A DNA stretch of 64,000 nucleotides from the NCBI GenBank assembly GCA_948099385.1, contig CANUEZ040000062.1, positions 2,721,501 through 2,785,500 on the forward strand, read 5' to 3'. Made by a program: the position numbers and the translations under genes. Position 1 is the first letter of the stretch. Each line of letters opens with the position of its first letter. Shown piece by piece: positions 30,700-43,587 of the stretch. The notes below the pieces were generated by a model that was not told where the DNA came from, made no database searches, and worked only from the letters and a program-made list of their open reading frames with translations. The stretch comes from Fasciola hepatica. Lineage: Eukaryota > Platyhelminthes > Trematoda > Plagiorchiida > Fasciolidae.

Positions 30700-32979
30700 T
30701 CACGACACCCCGTATTGATACCCATACGGTTCACAGCTACCAGTTAAACTTCGCCTGTATTGGTTGCCGGAAAGAGGAATGCAATCATTGCACTTTTATA
30801 GTTTACCATCCACAACTTCACTTTTTATGTTTTCCTGGAGCCCTTGCACTACTAGTGATGTCCAAATTCAGGGGTGATTTGTCTGCTACTTTGTTGCGTC
30901 AGTTAACCAGCTGCAATGTGTACTGACACTGACTGCCCTAAAAACCCATTTTGTCTTTTGATGATAGGTGCTTACCTTCACCTAATTCTCCAGTCCCAGG
31001 CTAGATCTCAGCGGTCTCATCGTGCTTTTTATGCACCTTTCTCGTATAATCGGGTCTTACCAAGCAGATTACTATTCTTCAACAACCACGACACTCTTAC
31101 CTGCGCATGTGCTCGTGGCAAGTTAAGACCCCTTTCCACTTGGAATCCGTGTACTTCTGATTTCTCGTGACCTCACAAAATACCAGCAAGCTTGCATTAA
31201 CATGGAAAGGCCTCATCTTAACCCCGAGCATAGTCTTTCTTTTTCACTATTTTTGCCGTCCTCGCTCACAGTTAGTGCGAAGACCAGACTACTGTCTTCC
31301 TTTTCCCCATCTTTCTTACTGATCCCACCATCTTCTATTGTTTTACTCCTGGTTCTCAAATGAGCCCCCTCTCCTCACCCACCACTTAGCAGCTAAATTA
31401 TTTTGCACTCTGGATAAGCTTGCGCTTGACATCTCCCCATATCTCTACTATCACCCGACTGCCCCAGAAAGCTACCTGTCTCCATCCGTTGATCCCCCAT
31501 AGATCGGCCCACTGGCCGCCAGATTAAAAGATGTTCATTTTCTGGCTTCTATCAAAAAGGTAACCATAAACCACAGCTGGAACACTTTCCAGGCTGCCGC
31601 ACTCCTGATCTCTTTCAGATGATACTGGTTATTTGGGTAGCCATCAGCCAACTCGATGTTACTCCCGGAGTACCGTAAGGAATAAAAGATTTGGTAAATT
31701 GGATTGACAATGGCTCAAACCTATACTTACGCCTGCTGACGTTATATGAGGCACCCAAAGTGACTGATCGGTGAACATAATCCTACAATGGGAGTAACAA
31801 TCCCTCATGAAATTCACACCGGATGGCGGAGTGGATTACTAACACCAATCATCACCCCGCACTAGCTAATATTCTACTTACCTTACTCCATACACTCAGT
31901 TGAGTTCATTCTGTGTTGCAGTACGGAATCAGTGGCCGGAATCCAGCCCTTGCCTCTCCATTTCCAACTTACTCAGCCCAGTTTGTCAACCTAGACCATT
32001 TTGCCGGCTACACTCACCATTCGCTGCCTGCGATCACTTGCAACCAAGGCCTTTAAGATGTGAAATACCAACCATCTGTGACCAACCAGAATTTGCTAAG
32101 TGATTCTCTTATAAAGTATAGCGAGAATTTTATTTTTACACTCTTTCAACTTCTGCTTGGTCGCGTCAGTAGCGTCTGCCTATAATAGTCTATTTCTTTG
32201 ACAGCTCTTCCCTTAAAGTCCGTTCTGCTTCCACACACCATTCATGCTCTTCACAAGTGCACTGCATTCCTCGTGAAGTTTTTCACGTTCATGTGAGTTT
32301 CCATATGACACTAAAATCACCGATACAAGAAGGTCTACCTTAATATCACATCCGACTCACTTGCATTTATTTCACAGGCGCCATCTACAATTAAATACTC
32401 GATGATGGGTCAATCTTCTATATTCCGCAGGGATCTCTGACTGCACTTTAAAAACCCTGCGAGGACTTTATTTTAAACCGTATCTTTTGGTCAATCTCTC
32501 ACCCGGCTACTCGCTAACGATCGCCTAAATATTCAGTTGGTATAAACTCGCATCCTCTCCTGGACAACCCGGCCCGCAAAAGCCAGTTTTGGGCACATAT
32601 GGGGCAAACTGTATATCAATTCTGCCTCGACTCGCTTTTCATGTTGTGTTGTCTGACGCCCGTTGCTTTACTGGTCCTTGTGATCACTACAGGTTTCGAC
32701 ATTCCCCATTATCGCTCATATCAGCTTTCCCACGTTACCCAACTATCCGCAACGCCGCCTTTGAATTCGAAACTGGTTCACAGATTCCGCGTTAACCACC
32801 TCCACTTTAGTTCACTCAAACACTAATTTGTTTATTATTTTAATCCTGTCACGGTGTGGTTCTTTAACTTAAAAACGGTGGATAACCCACATTGTTATGC
32901 ACTGCTGTATCCTATAAACATACCTTGAGCATGTGTCTTGACCACAGTCGAGAAATATAAAATTACCATCATCATCATT
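30700..32979 (+). repeat. LINE G: ORF2 tail trace and 3' UTR
   Basis: Near 30855 the words SKFRGDLSATLL resemble the LINE B tail (VQFRGALCKIL). 30970-31060 resembles the LINE B UTR near 63890-63970 (GATAGGTGCT-ACCTTCACCTAA against GACAGGTGCTCCCCTTCACTTAA). The end at 32936-32979 is a mutated version of the LINE A palindrome plus an ATC/ATT repeat. No protein-coding piece is convincing. Confidence 0.5.
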
Positions 32980-33349
32980 CTTTAGCGGAAGGGTCGCTGA
33001 GGTGGTAAAATAGATAGAAAAAACAAGAATGTAAACGCAGAAAGGAGAGAGACTAAGAAAGCACAAAATTCAGTTGGTAGTTAAATGGTAGTTAAAATAG
33101 TAGTGAAAACAACAATGCTTCTGGACTGATTGGTTGAATGCGAAAGTTAGTTGGAGAGGCATTTCCTCTTTCTATGGGCCCATCTGCAAAGCGAGACATA
33201 AACGTAAACCGTTGCAGCATATTTAGCCTGAATCCTACCAGGATGAGAACCTGTGGTACTTTGGGGGCTTGTGGGTTTTATGTGGTGATGTGCTGTATGA
33301 GGACAGGGGGGCAAGAACTCCGAACTCCTTTGTCCACCGAGCTTATTTT

Positions 33350-34060
33350 TAAGAGGGTGACCAGCACTTCCCACCTAGCTACAGGCTGATATGTTCGACT
33401 ACTATACCTATCAAGGTTTTTGATCACATCGTCGAAAACAAAATATTACTACACTTGCAGAATAACTACTAAATTTTCCGTTTCCAACACGAATTTCTGC
33501 TGAGTAAATCGTAGATTACAAAAATCCCAGTGGCGTTCTACCTTTTTTCCATAAATGTTTCAAAGGCATTCGGTACAGCGCACACACTTTCCAGTTTCAC
33601 AAACTCTTTATACACGATATCACCGGCAAGCCCTTGGGAGCACTTAAAAGCTTTGTGTCTGAGAGCACTTTTACAGTGCATGCAGGTGCGCCGTATTCCT
33701 CTCCACGAGGGCCAACATAGGGGCAGCTGAATGTGCCTTGCTGGGTTACCTAAAGCTGGCAGTCTGCATCAACGATGCTCCAGAAACTGTGAAGCTCAAC
33801 ATCGCAGGGTACGCGGTGATTCGACCCTTTGGGGATTTCAGGGTACTCAACTGCAACCTGCGGCGGATGCAAGACGCTCCGACTAAGGGACTGAGGTCTA
33901 CCGATAAATGACTAAGAAAGCATCAGTTTATACTTCGATGACCTTCAGGACCAACCCTTTCGAACTAACGGAACACCACCAATCCGGAGGGCAGATGAAA
34001 ACCGGATTCTGTGTTTCTGGATGTTGTGGTTAGTTATTCTATTCTCAGTGGGAAGTAGAA
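33350..34060 (+). pseudogene. Remnant RT of a different LINE
   Basis: Heavily decayed pieces in several frames follow RT order. HLATG with RLLYLSRFL comes near 33375, then VSKAFGTAHT near 33550 (the D/SKAFD motif), then CINDAPETVKLNI and FRVLNCNLRRMQ near 33765-33870, where LINEs have INDIP and FADD-KI. The words ELTEHHQSGGQ follow near 33965. The spacing fits a LINE RT, but the wording differs from LINEs A-F, so another clade is likely. No motif is intact. Confidence 0.4.
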
Positions 34061-34757
34061 CACAAGTTGCACAAGGGTATATGCAGCACTGGATCTGCTA
34101 CGGTGCAACGGCACGACTGGCTACAACGAAAACATGTCAACTCGTCAGTCAATCAAGACGTTCACACGGGCAAGGGTCATTGGTGGTCACCTGTGACCAA
34201 GCGGAGCTTGGACCGATAAATACTCGGGACCAAAACGCCAAGGCCAGATTGGTTGGAGAACGGAGTCTAACTAAGTGCGGTTGTTTGACGTGCGCACTCG
34301 TACAGACTAGAGGGCCGACGAATGAACAAAGAACAAAGGTGAAGGCAACTGACAGTTCAGCTGACCGTGCTGACGCGACAAAACTTTGCCTCTCAAAAAA
34401 GGTTTCGGATTCAGCAAGCAAACACCAAATGGGAGCTAGGAGAAAATAATGAAAATGGTAATGTGAATATTTAGCCATCAAGTGGAAGACCCTATGAATA
34501 TCGGAAAAATCAGTCATGAATTAGTCCAATGTCGAAGGCATCACCCCATACTGTGACTGATATCACGGGTTATGCTTTTAGTGCAAGATAAAGAAGCAAA
34601 ACTAACGGAACAACTGTAGATGGGAAATGGCCATTACTCCAGCATGGGATAGGACGCCTTTTAGTGAGAACGGAGCACTTAAGAAAATGTCCAGTCAACG
34701 TTGCTTCTATTCTGAACGAAACGACATGCCTGAACCGTATCTTTCAGGTGGCGCTAT
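34061..34757. other. Unassigned
   Basis: One open frame on each strand (142 residues plus, 122 minus) is not recognisable. This is where the 3' LTR of gypsy D would be expected, but I see no repeat partner. Confidence 0.3.
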
Positions 34758-36812
34758 CTATCGGGCCGAGGGCCAAAGCTGCACTCCCGGAGCAACATCA
34801 CCGCACTTGAGTAAAGGTTCTTGATCGTTTTGTCGACTACAAGTAAGCACCCTCCGGGCTTTCACTTCACTTCCATTCTCTAGCTCGTACTTGCCGGGCC
34901 TGCAGGCACGTGCAATTTTTAAAGAATCGGACAATTTTGTTCGGCCCTTGTCCACAGACTGTTTGTGGAGGCGGACAAACACTCCTAGCTGAATAGGTGC
35001 TGCGGTTTTTTCTGCAGGGGTTTTGATGCCTCCTTCGACGTTCAAGCTGGTCCGAGCTGGTAACTTCCGGAATGGCATGAGCAGCACTCACCATCTTCCG
35101 GTCGGGCGTCCGAACATGAGTTTCGCGGGTGTCCGATTTGTGGCTCGATAGTGCATAGTTCGATAAGTGAGCAGAGCCTGCAACATTTTTCCGACAAACA
35201 GATTGTTCAAAAAGTTTATTTTGATGTTCTGTTGAAACGTTCTACCATGCCCTTTGCTGTTGGATTGTGAGGTGTAGTGCTTGAATGTCTTATTGCGTTA
35301 GCTCCCGGATAGGACACAAACTCAAGGCCTGTGGACTGGGACCCATTATCGGTAACGATTTTCTCTGTAAGAAGAAATCGACAAGGCAGATGTTGTAACC
35401 ACCAAATAACAGCCGCCGTCGTTAATTCCCCATATAGGACCACCCCAGGCCGTACACTGTAGGAGCTAGTAGCCACAAGACAATTCTTCTGCTGAGCAGG
35501 GGCTAAACTAAACGGGCCAAACATATCGATTGAAATCTAGACCAGGGCCACTTTGGATAAATTATCGGATGAATCGACGAATTAAACAATTTTGAGCTCT
35601 CATCCGACAAGTGATAGTGTTAGCTGTCTCGAATGAAGTTCTTTATTGAATCTAACTCACCGGGCCACCAGAACCACGATTCTGCCTTTGGTTTGGTCCT
35701 TTCAATTCCTGAGTCGCCTCTATCGGAGCAAGGAATAATTTTGGAAACAATGCTGTGAGGAACCGCGAATTTCGTGCCACTCATGGGATATCCATCGACT
35801 ACGAACAGTTTTTGAGGCAGGACTTAGAACAGACGAATGAGCCGGGTATTTTATTTTTATAATATGATTCATCGTGCAGTTTCAACGCTCGACTCACCAA
35901 TGAAAACCATGGAAGCCCAATACGGCTAGTGTGCACCTCTGATGATTTCCAACAAGGGTGAAACAGCTGTACAGCGTTTCCATTATTTTCAATGGTGAGT
36001 CGAGCGTTGAAGCTGCATAGTGAATCATATAATAAAAACATGATCTACTACTCAGGTGCATACTTTATTTCAACGGGGTGAATCTTCTAGAAGAAACTCT
36101 TTAGTGAGTTTCGTAGCATCATCCTAAGCAGTAGCTTCCTAGAATTCCTCCATGATAACGGCGGAAATGCCTTCGGACTGCAAGGCGGAAACCAGTTGTT
36201 CTGAAATTTCCCTATTTCATTCCACTTCATCAAAGGGGAACACTAGGGAGTCCATCAGCCGCTTGATTCTCATGCCATGGTCAGAAGACAATTTGAAAAT
36301 TGTGGTTAAGAAATCGGACAAAACATCGATGAATGCGCGAAGACCTAAGACCACCATTTTACCGGTTTAGCAGAATCTTAAAGGTTGAATGGTCGATTCT
36401 AAGCGTGAACGGTAGACCGAGTAAAAGGACTCTAATTTTCACAGGTCCAAACAAATGCTAGGTCTCTTTTTCCCTGCAGAATATCCCACCTCAGTTTTAG
36501 TAAGATTTCCAGAGGCGTAGGTAATGAATTTTTCACTACGGTTTTGTATTTCAGGTAATATTGCGCAGCAACCGATGTTGAATGCGTCGAGTACAAAGAA
36601 ACTTTGACTACCTTCATCGAAGATGGGTAAAACCGCTCTGCAGATGCGAAGCTTCTGAGCTTTAATGCTTTGTCAGAGTCATCTACGTGGAGAAGGAGCT
36701 GAATAATTCCCAGAACTGACATCCGACGGACACCAAATTTTACATACACTGAATTAAAATTTGCTTCTTCTGCCGTGACGCGAAACGGCCCGTAAATCAC
36801 GAAGTCCGTCAT
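34758..36812 (-). pseudogene. Gypsy D pol remnant: RT end, RNase H, integrase
   Basis: Read on the minus strand. Near 36740-36650 come KFGVRRMSVLG and DSDKALKLRSFASAERF (RT thumb), then AQYYLKY. Near 36470 is FVWTCEN, then RNase H LLGLPFTLRIDHSTFKILLN near 36430-36370. The integrase zinc-finger region follows (SWFWWPGELDSIKNFI near 35690-35650), then the catalytic part: VTDNGSQ, SSTTPHNPTAKGMVERFNR in the open piece 35216-35524. A C-terminal piece (34758-35087, LLMPFRKLPAR) completes it. The type resembles mag/SURL-like gypsies rather than gypsy A. Stops and frameshifts are numerous, and a fold-back sequence interrupts it at 35853-36040. Confidence 0.7.
35853..36040. repeat. Fold-back (inverted-repeat) element, about 188 bp
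   Basis: Left arm about 35853-35913 and right arm about 35978-36040 are reverse complements over about 60 bases with about eight mismatches. The core CAACGCTCGACTCACCA is in the left arm and its complement in the right arm. The spacer is about 65 bases. It may be a small MITE or a local inverted duplication of gypsy sequence. No clear target duplication is visible. Confidence 0.6.
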
Positions 36813-38569
36813 CCGACAATGCAGTGGCGCGTCTATCCCCTAGGCCTAAATATTGCCAATCATTTTGGACTCCTGTACACGCATGCAGTTGCGGTCTCTC
36901 TCATGGCCGATCCGATAATGTCAGCACATAGCTGCCCGTTCATCGTGCGTAACCTGGCTTCCGATTCCATGTGAACCAAACTCTAGCTAGTGAGAAGGGT
37001 AACTCCGCCGCTCACCCCATTACCACATCTGTATTTCTGATAGGCCAAAGTGTGGTCATTAGCGCCCTGTGGGACATGATTATTTTCAGAAAACCACTTC
37101 CAGAATATTGCAACCACTTCAGCGCCAGATCTATTAGCCCTCTCCATCAATTCCACTCCCTATTTTCAATCTTGCTAGCATTGGTTTACAACACCACAGA
37201 GGAGGAATGTCCCTTCTCCCCTCAATTTATGTATCTCCTTGGATGGAGCACCCGATTTGCTGCTAGGAATTTTGAATCCGTCATAATAGCGTCACAACAT
37301 CTTGGTTTGCTTGTGCGACCGTTTGTTCCGCCAGCTCGGCTTATTGTGTATGATTCGCCAGCGTCATAGTTTCGTCTCTCCCTGTCATCTGTTGGAATAG
37401 CCCTACGGAAAGCGGCTTGGGACCGCTATCATCCTCCAGTGGGCAGCTTCTGCATGCCTCGTCTTCCATTATGTTTTCAATTACAACCAATACCTGGCAG
37501 TATGGTCCCTGAGGCAACTGCCCCCTAGTACTCATTTTATTTGCAACCAGTCCCTTTATTTCACCATACACTTGCGCCCATTTACCGTAGTATCATCCAT
37601 CCACACGCTGCTACTCTCGTTCTTGGGACATTTTGTACAATATGATATCTCCTCCCTGTGCGAGAAGAGACCACGGCTACTCGCGTAGAATAGAGTCCCC
37701 AGTGCTTTACTTTATAAGCCTACCCAAAATTGGCCACGCCTAGAGCATTTGCTGCCCTGGTCTCTGTTCCTCCCAGACCCCTAGTTTGTGGAAAGTTCTG
37801 AGCCCTTTTACTTGGTTTATTCTTACCAATCTGAGAATATCACTGACCCTCTTTCATTCTTACTTCCACAATGACTTGACTCCCATATTGTGAGCACTTC
37901 ATTGCTGATATTGAGCAGATTCCTTTTCTTAAGTCGGACCGAGTCCGAATTTGACTTCATCTTTCACAGTTCCTCCGTGAGGTGTTCAATTAAATCGGAA
38001 GCCCCTTCAGGATCCCTCATTTTTGTGGCACACGCTACACCCTATTACCATTTCGCTCACTTTCTTTCGTCTTTTTGCTTCGGGATCCGTTTGCCACTGT
38101 TTGTGTTTTGTTGTTGATGGCAAGGGACCAAAATGTCTTGGCCTCAATATCTCCGTATTTGGAATGACTTCTTACTTTCAAAACTGATTTATTCGCTATC
38201 CGAGCATGATCAGGTTTTCCACTTCATCTTCCATCCCTTATTCGAGGCTAACTAGGGGTCTCACAAGCCATTGTATGCTCTTCAACATTACCCCTTTACC
38301 ACCGGATTGGTAGGCCTGTTTTTTAGCGGCCTCATATAAGCCAACTACCAGCGAAATCCAAGAATACTAGCTTTGCTCCGAACAACGCTGCTTCTCAATA
38401 CCCGAGCAGCTTGCACGCACTCCTCTCCGGAAAACCTCGCAAGCGACTCTGTTAGCCACACTCTCCGCACAGCTTTGGTGGGCTCGGGCTTGGTACAAAT
38501 GGCACAGTAGATTGGAGTTGTACACAGAACTTCAAACCATACCCAAAATAAAGCTAGAAAGAATATATG
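36813..38569. other. Unassigned C/T-rich region
   Basis: The composition is like LINE 3' UTRs of this window but I could not align it to one. Open frames up to 132 residues (36971-37369) are not recognisable. It may include the decayed upstream part of LINE D. Confidence 0.3.
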
Positions 38570-39935
38570 CCGGCAAACTTTGGTTCCTATGAGTTGATGA
38601 AAACAAAGGTCGCTAATTACGGTCCCATCAACCGTACCCCTAACATTTCCAGAATAGTGGAAACGATTGTCAAAAATGGAATTACTACCAATCTTCCCGC
38701 TTTTACCCTTCTTATCGATAAGCAACACGGGTTTCTAAAATCGCGATCATGTACCACACGTCGGTTTGACTTCTTCAGTCCAGTTGCTAAGGCTGTTGAC
38801 AGCGGGCAGGCATAAGTAATTGCCCACCTGGATCTGTCAAGGGCTTTCGACTGTGCCCCACGCCCATATCTCATCGCTAAGTTGCGTTCATTCGGCATTA
38901 CTGGCCCGCTGCTTGTTTGGCTGCAATCTTATCTCACTCATCGTTCTCAAGTGGTCCTCACCATTGGAGATACTTCTAACAAGAAACCTGTTACAGGTGA
39001 CGTTATACAGGGCAGTGTACTTGGTCCTCTCCCATTTCCAATGGAAATTATGACGAACTGGATCTAGTACACCATGGCATGCCATTCTTAAGTGGAGATG
39101 ATAAAATATAATCTACTCATCCAATTCTAATGATGCTACCCCTACTCCTTGCAACATTTCCGCTGACCCGTCCTCACTTGACCGCTGGTGTCACCCGTAG
39201 ATGATGATCTTTTCCACGGATGAGTGTGAGGTTCTAAACCAAAATTCCCAGTTGCCCTCAGGATCCTTAACTCTTGGTGGATCCCCAATAGCCGGTAGAC
39301 CTACCATCCACGACTTGAGCCTCAACTAGTCCTGCTCTCTCAACTTTTCGGAGCACTGCGCCATCCGAGTTGCCTGGGCTCGAAGTGTGGTCTTTCTGTT
39401 CCGCTCCATCCGTCTACGGAACAGTATCATTGGCATCTACAGGTCCAACATCAGGCCTTTGTTTGAAAGCTGCCCAAAATTGACAGAGTTGCTCTTGAAA
39501 GCAGTCAAAGGCGTTTCACCAAACTACTATTCGGTTGGTCCACGTCTTTGAGTTATTGAGAACGATGCCAACATCTGAATCTCGACCCATTCTGGCTCCG
39601 CCGCTTGAGAATACACATAGTCTCCTTGTATAACCTGCTCCATAACCGGTCTTCTGCCTTTCACCCAGTTAGATTCTCCTGTGAAACCACCTACTAACTT
39701 CGGCAAAGGTCTTTTACTGTCCCTTCTAGTATAGCTAAATTGGCTATACGGCCCCTTTCTTCCTCTCTTGTCCACTCCAAGTTCTGGAACACGTTGTCCA
39801 TCACACTTTGAGCTCCAAAAACCAAAACCAATTTCCATCGGCGCTCATACCATATATCAGCGTCATCCGTGCACTCCAGTTATCTAATATGAGCATAGCT
39901 GAAGTTAGAGCATACGAGGGGGCCTCGACTTCTAA
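38570..39935 (+). pseudogene. LINE D ORF2 remnant (RT and C-terminus)
   Basis: Pieces in several frames: NYGPINRTP, KQHGFLKSRSC, AHLDLSRAFDCAP, LRSFGITGPLL, then GDVIQGSVLGPLPF up to about 39040. A deletion follows, and the catalytic region reads PFLSGDDKI near 39080-39110, where FLFADDVKI is expected. C-terminal words follow: NSQLPSGSLTLGGSPIAG and NIRPLFESCP, to 39540. A tail trace near 39860-39930 (SIAEVRAYEGAST) marks the ORF end. The upstream endonuclease is not found. Confidence 0.65.
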
Positions 39936-42658
39936 GACCATTTTATTTGTAGGCTCCGCCCCTTCCAACTGAGAACACAGTCAACAGTAGACAGTTTCAT
40001 CTATCCGACTGAATTCCCATCTCTTGAATAGCTGTGGCCATTCCCGTAATGTGTAAACGGAATTGAAATGCAATTATTTTCTTACACTTTGCTTCCGCCT
40101 CCTCCCAGAGTCTCTTTCTTTCTTATGCTTTGCCCTTCATTGGTTTTTATATGCGTCTCTTACCCGTTTTTCCACAGCAGGGGCACACCCTGACTGCCTT
40201 TTATATCTGTTTCCCTTTTTCAGTTCTCCCCTGATGTGCATTTCACCCTCAAAGTTGGTATACACGCCTGGGTAACGCTGCTGTATTTTCGATTACCGAC
40301 AGCTGGCTCCTTCCTCTGAGATCTCTCGCAACCTGGATATCCGATCGCGGATCTCATATCTTATACTTTCACAACTGAACTGCGTCCCACAAGCATACCC
40401 ATCAATGAGCCCCCACGCCAATACCAAAAGTGCGTGGCGCGGTCAGATCCACCGATTTGGCCGGCGCACATCGGGCGCGCAGACAGTCCGCAACGATGTG
40501 CCAGCGCAATTAAGCTGGTGGATTAGACCTCCTGTGTTCACTTCGAAGTGTCTTCCAGGTTGGGTGTCCAGCGCACGTCAGTCCCACCCACTAGCGCTGG
40601 TTGCTGCTCGCAGTCTCCAATGCTGTCAGTTGCAGATCGCATGATCCAACCATCGTTGTTCGCCACTGTACGCCCACCTATCTCTCTTGTCATCATTCTT
40701 ATCACTTCTATTTTTTCGTTCTTCGATGGTATGCACACCTACCCATCCTGTCCTTGCTCCTATCGACTCTCACCATGTCACCTCTCATTACACGTCACTA
40801 TCGTCCTACCCATTTTATTCTGCCGAAGACCGTCAACAATTCCTTCTCCACCCATGTCATTATTGCCGGCTTGTAGTATCCATTCACTTGGTATCACCCC
40901 ATGTTCATAAAGCTCAGTGATCGCATCCTTATGCCTCGCTGCCTACCTTTCTGTCAAACCCTCTCTCGTTCTCCCCTCTCATGTCGAATACCATTACGCA
41001 CCAGTCCCACCCGCACCCATGTCCAATTCCCACGTTAGAACTCGCCGCTCCAAACTCTGCATCTCTTACGGCTACCTTTACTATCCGATCACCACCACCA
41101 TATTTTCTTTGCCTGACAACGCAAATCCTGTGTGGATCTTTTCAATTTGCAGTGCCCCGATTAGTGTCGTCCAGTTGCTTCCACTTGTACAACTATCTGC
41201 AGGCACGCAGCTCTCAAATTCCATGTCCCCAACCCCGACGCGCATTCATTGCTTGTGCGTTATGTTCGTCTACCGGTTTACCTGTCCCGGTTATGTCTCA
41301 CTTGTCTTTTCGGTCCGTGCTCCCATCTCCCGTTTCGTATATTGACTGTCACAGGCATGTTCCGCATGCCTTTCAGACTGCTCTGCTTTTTCACTTGCCA
41401 CCTAATGTAGAATAGTTGTTTCGTCATGCTTCTCACTCAGAGTTCCAGTACTTTTGACCTGCCGTTACCCGATGAATCTGGTACCCCCTTCGCTCACTTC
41501 CCTCCCACACTGTTCGCCGTCACAACTGCTGCGTCTTTGCATCGCAGATAGTTTCACCTCCCATGTACCTCTCTCCACTTTGTATGCACATTCGTTCTGT
41601 GCCACTTAGCAACCTCCATCGCCACCATCTTCCCGCTGAATAAAGTGAGTCCATTTATTAATGCTTCTCCCATTCTCGACCGTCACCCCATATCTCACCT
41701 ACATCAACCGGGTCATTACATTCATTCCTACCTGTTCTTTTCGGTACTTTTCATCATCTTCCCTCTTTTGTGAACTGCTCCCCACAGTCGTCATCGCTTC
41801 CGTGCTTCTGCACTCTTTCCTCTCTCTCTCTCTTTCTGTTGAGCCGCTATGTTCGCCTGTCATGAAGATAGTTCGCCACGATATTCTAAAGTTAGTTCTA
41901 CAACCGTTCGATCTAATCCCACCTGCCTCTCCCAATAACTGGTAATTTCTTTCTAAAACTCCAATGTTATGGCTGCTGCTCCTCTTATATGTATATACAT
42001 GCACACATGTGTATATATGCATTCGCTCTGCATCCTGAAATTCCTCACCGGCCGTTTCTCTTGCTATCATTACGCTGACCTTCATGATATGCGTTCATTT
42101 CTATTGAATCTGTGCATCACATCCACCGTATCTTATGCTCCTGAACCATTTCTGTCATCGGGTCCACCCTTCACGTCTTACGTTGCTCGCTCCCTGTTTT
42201 ACAGTGAGTTTTATGTCCTCTCCGACGACCATCTGTTGCTGAGTACCAATTCTTCATTGCTATCTAATCCTTTGCAGTGCATTTCACATTTTTTCTCCAC
42301 CGTCTTCAGCTACCTTAGTGCTTAATTCCCATTTCCGGCCTTTCTCATGTATATCAGTCGGCTTTCAGATGTCCTCACCCTGATCAGTCAGACCCCTTAT
42401 TTAACCCGGACTTTAAACTCATCGGGCGTCCATTTGAGTCCGCCCATGGATTCACTTAAACTCGATACACTTTCTTTGGTGTGTATCTCAATTTATTCCC
42501 ACTTCTGAGAGCCTTATCCTCCTTTTACCATGCGAATTTCTACATTTCCAAGAATATTGTCTGTCCATTCCATTAACTGTGAAACTTGATCATGCAACTG
42601 GCATCCTTCGGGTGTCTCCGAAATAAATCACAATAGCAACTAGTATCATTATTATTAG
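39936..42658 (+). repeat. LINE D 3' UTR (about 2.7 kb), uninterrupted, with ATT tail
   Basis: Collinear with LINE E 7380-8940 and then 17612-18553. This makes it the reference that shows LINE E is split. It ends GGGTGTCTCCGAAATAAATC and an ATT-rich tail to about 42658. A TATA/ACAT run lies near 41988-42020 and a CT run near 41818-41840. Open frames of up to 144 residues occur but are not conserved with LINE E. Confidence 0.65.
40427..40610 (+). repeat. Conserved 3' UTR block (LINE D copy)
   Basis: Matches 7559-7740 with frequent long words, such as GCGCGGTCAGATC and GGTGTCCAGC/GTGTGTCCAGC. Confidence 0.7.
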
Positions 42659-43587
42659 ACAGCACTGAGAGAGCAACAATAAGCAGTATTAAGACAGTTG
42701 GTAGGCATGAAACCCACAGGTGCCACCGAAAAAGGATTTCGCATCAGAAAGTGGGAGGAGTGAGATAAGAAAGGAGTTTCAAAATTCCATCAGGAACGGA
42801 TGGAGGCAGAGAGTTACAGGTGTAGGAACAACAGTGGAGGAAATGTTTGGTAGGTGTGCCGCATCCAACTCCTGTCCGATGTATTTTAAATAAGTTACTC
42901 TTATGTAAACCTTCAATCATCAAAGGTTCAGACGAGCAATAAACTGTGCCATCCAGTCCTCAGCCAACAAATCGGCCGGTGGATCACTTCACTGAGTGAT
43001 GATATGGCAAGCAAATTTTTTGCCCCCATCGTCTTCCAAAGCTTATCCAGCTTATTAGACTTCGTTGGTTGGGGCGCTTCTTGCGTACAGCAAACACACG
43101 TCTACCATACCGTGTCCTATTCTCCGCCCCTCCTAGGGAGTGGAAGAAACCACGTGGAGGTCAACAAATGACGTGGCAGCGAGGAATGAAAAGATGTTCA
43201 CTAAACTTAGGAAAAGTAGGTGCTTCACGTCCTCGTGGGTAGGGTCTAAAAGATCCGTCAACCAGTTGGCTGGAGACACTGAACGATATGGCAGCAAACC
43301 GGGAACAGTGGCGATCGTGTTGTCATTTTCTGTTAAATCAGAATGATTGATCGATGTTTGTTTGTACAGTTAGACTGTGTATTGTGTGTGTTGGCTAGTA
43401 GGGCATTCTTTCCTTTTCCCACCCGTGTAGGTCCACTCCCTGTCCATCTTGTATATTCATACTTTCCAATTCAACGTGCAAGATAGTGAGAATGGTAGTG
43501 GTCAGTGGAGCTCACCATACAGTTTAACGCTGTACGGTAATGATGATAATGAATTTCAGACGCCGGTCGCAAGTCACTTCCTCGTTG
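42659..43587. other. Unassigned region
   Basis: No repeat partner or protein is recognised. On the minus strand it follows gypsy B integrase and may hold its C-terminal region and 3' LTR, but no LTR pair is visible. Confidence 0.3.

Noticed and set aside
34149..34517. 122-residue minus frame as an LTR-element protein
   Set aside because: No motif and no partner repeat could be found.
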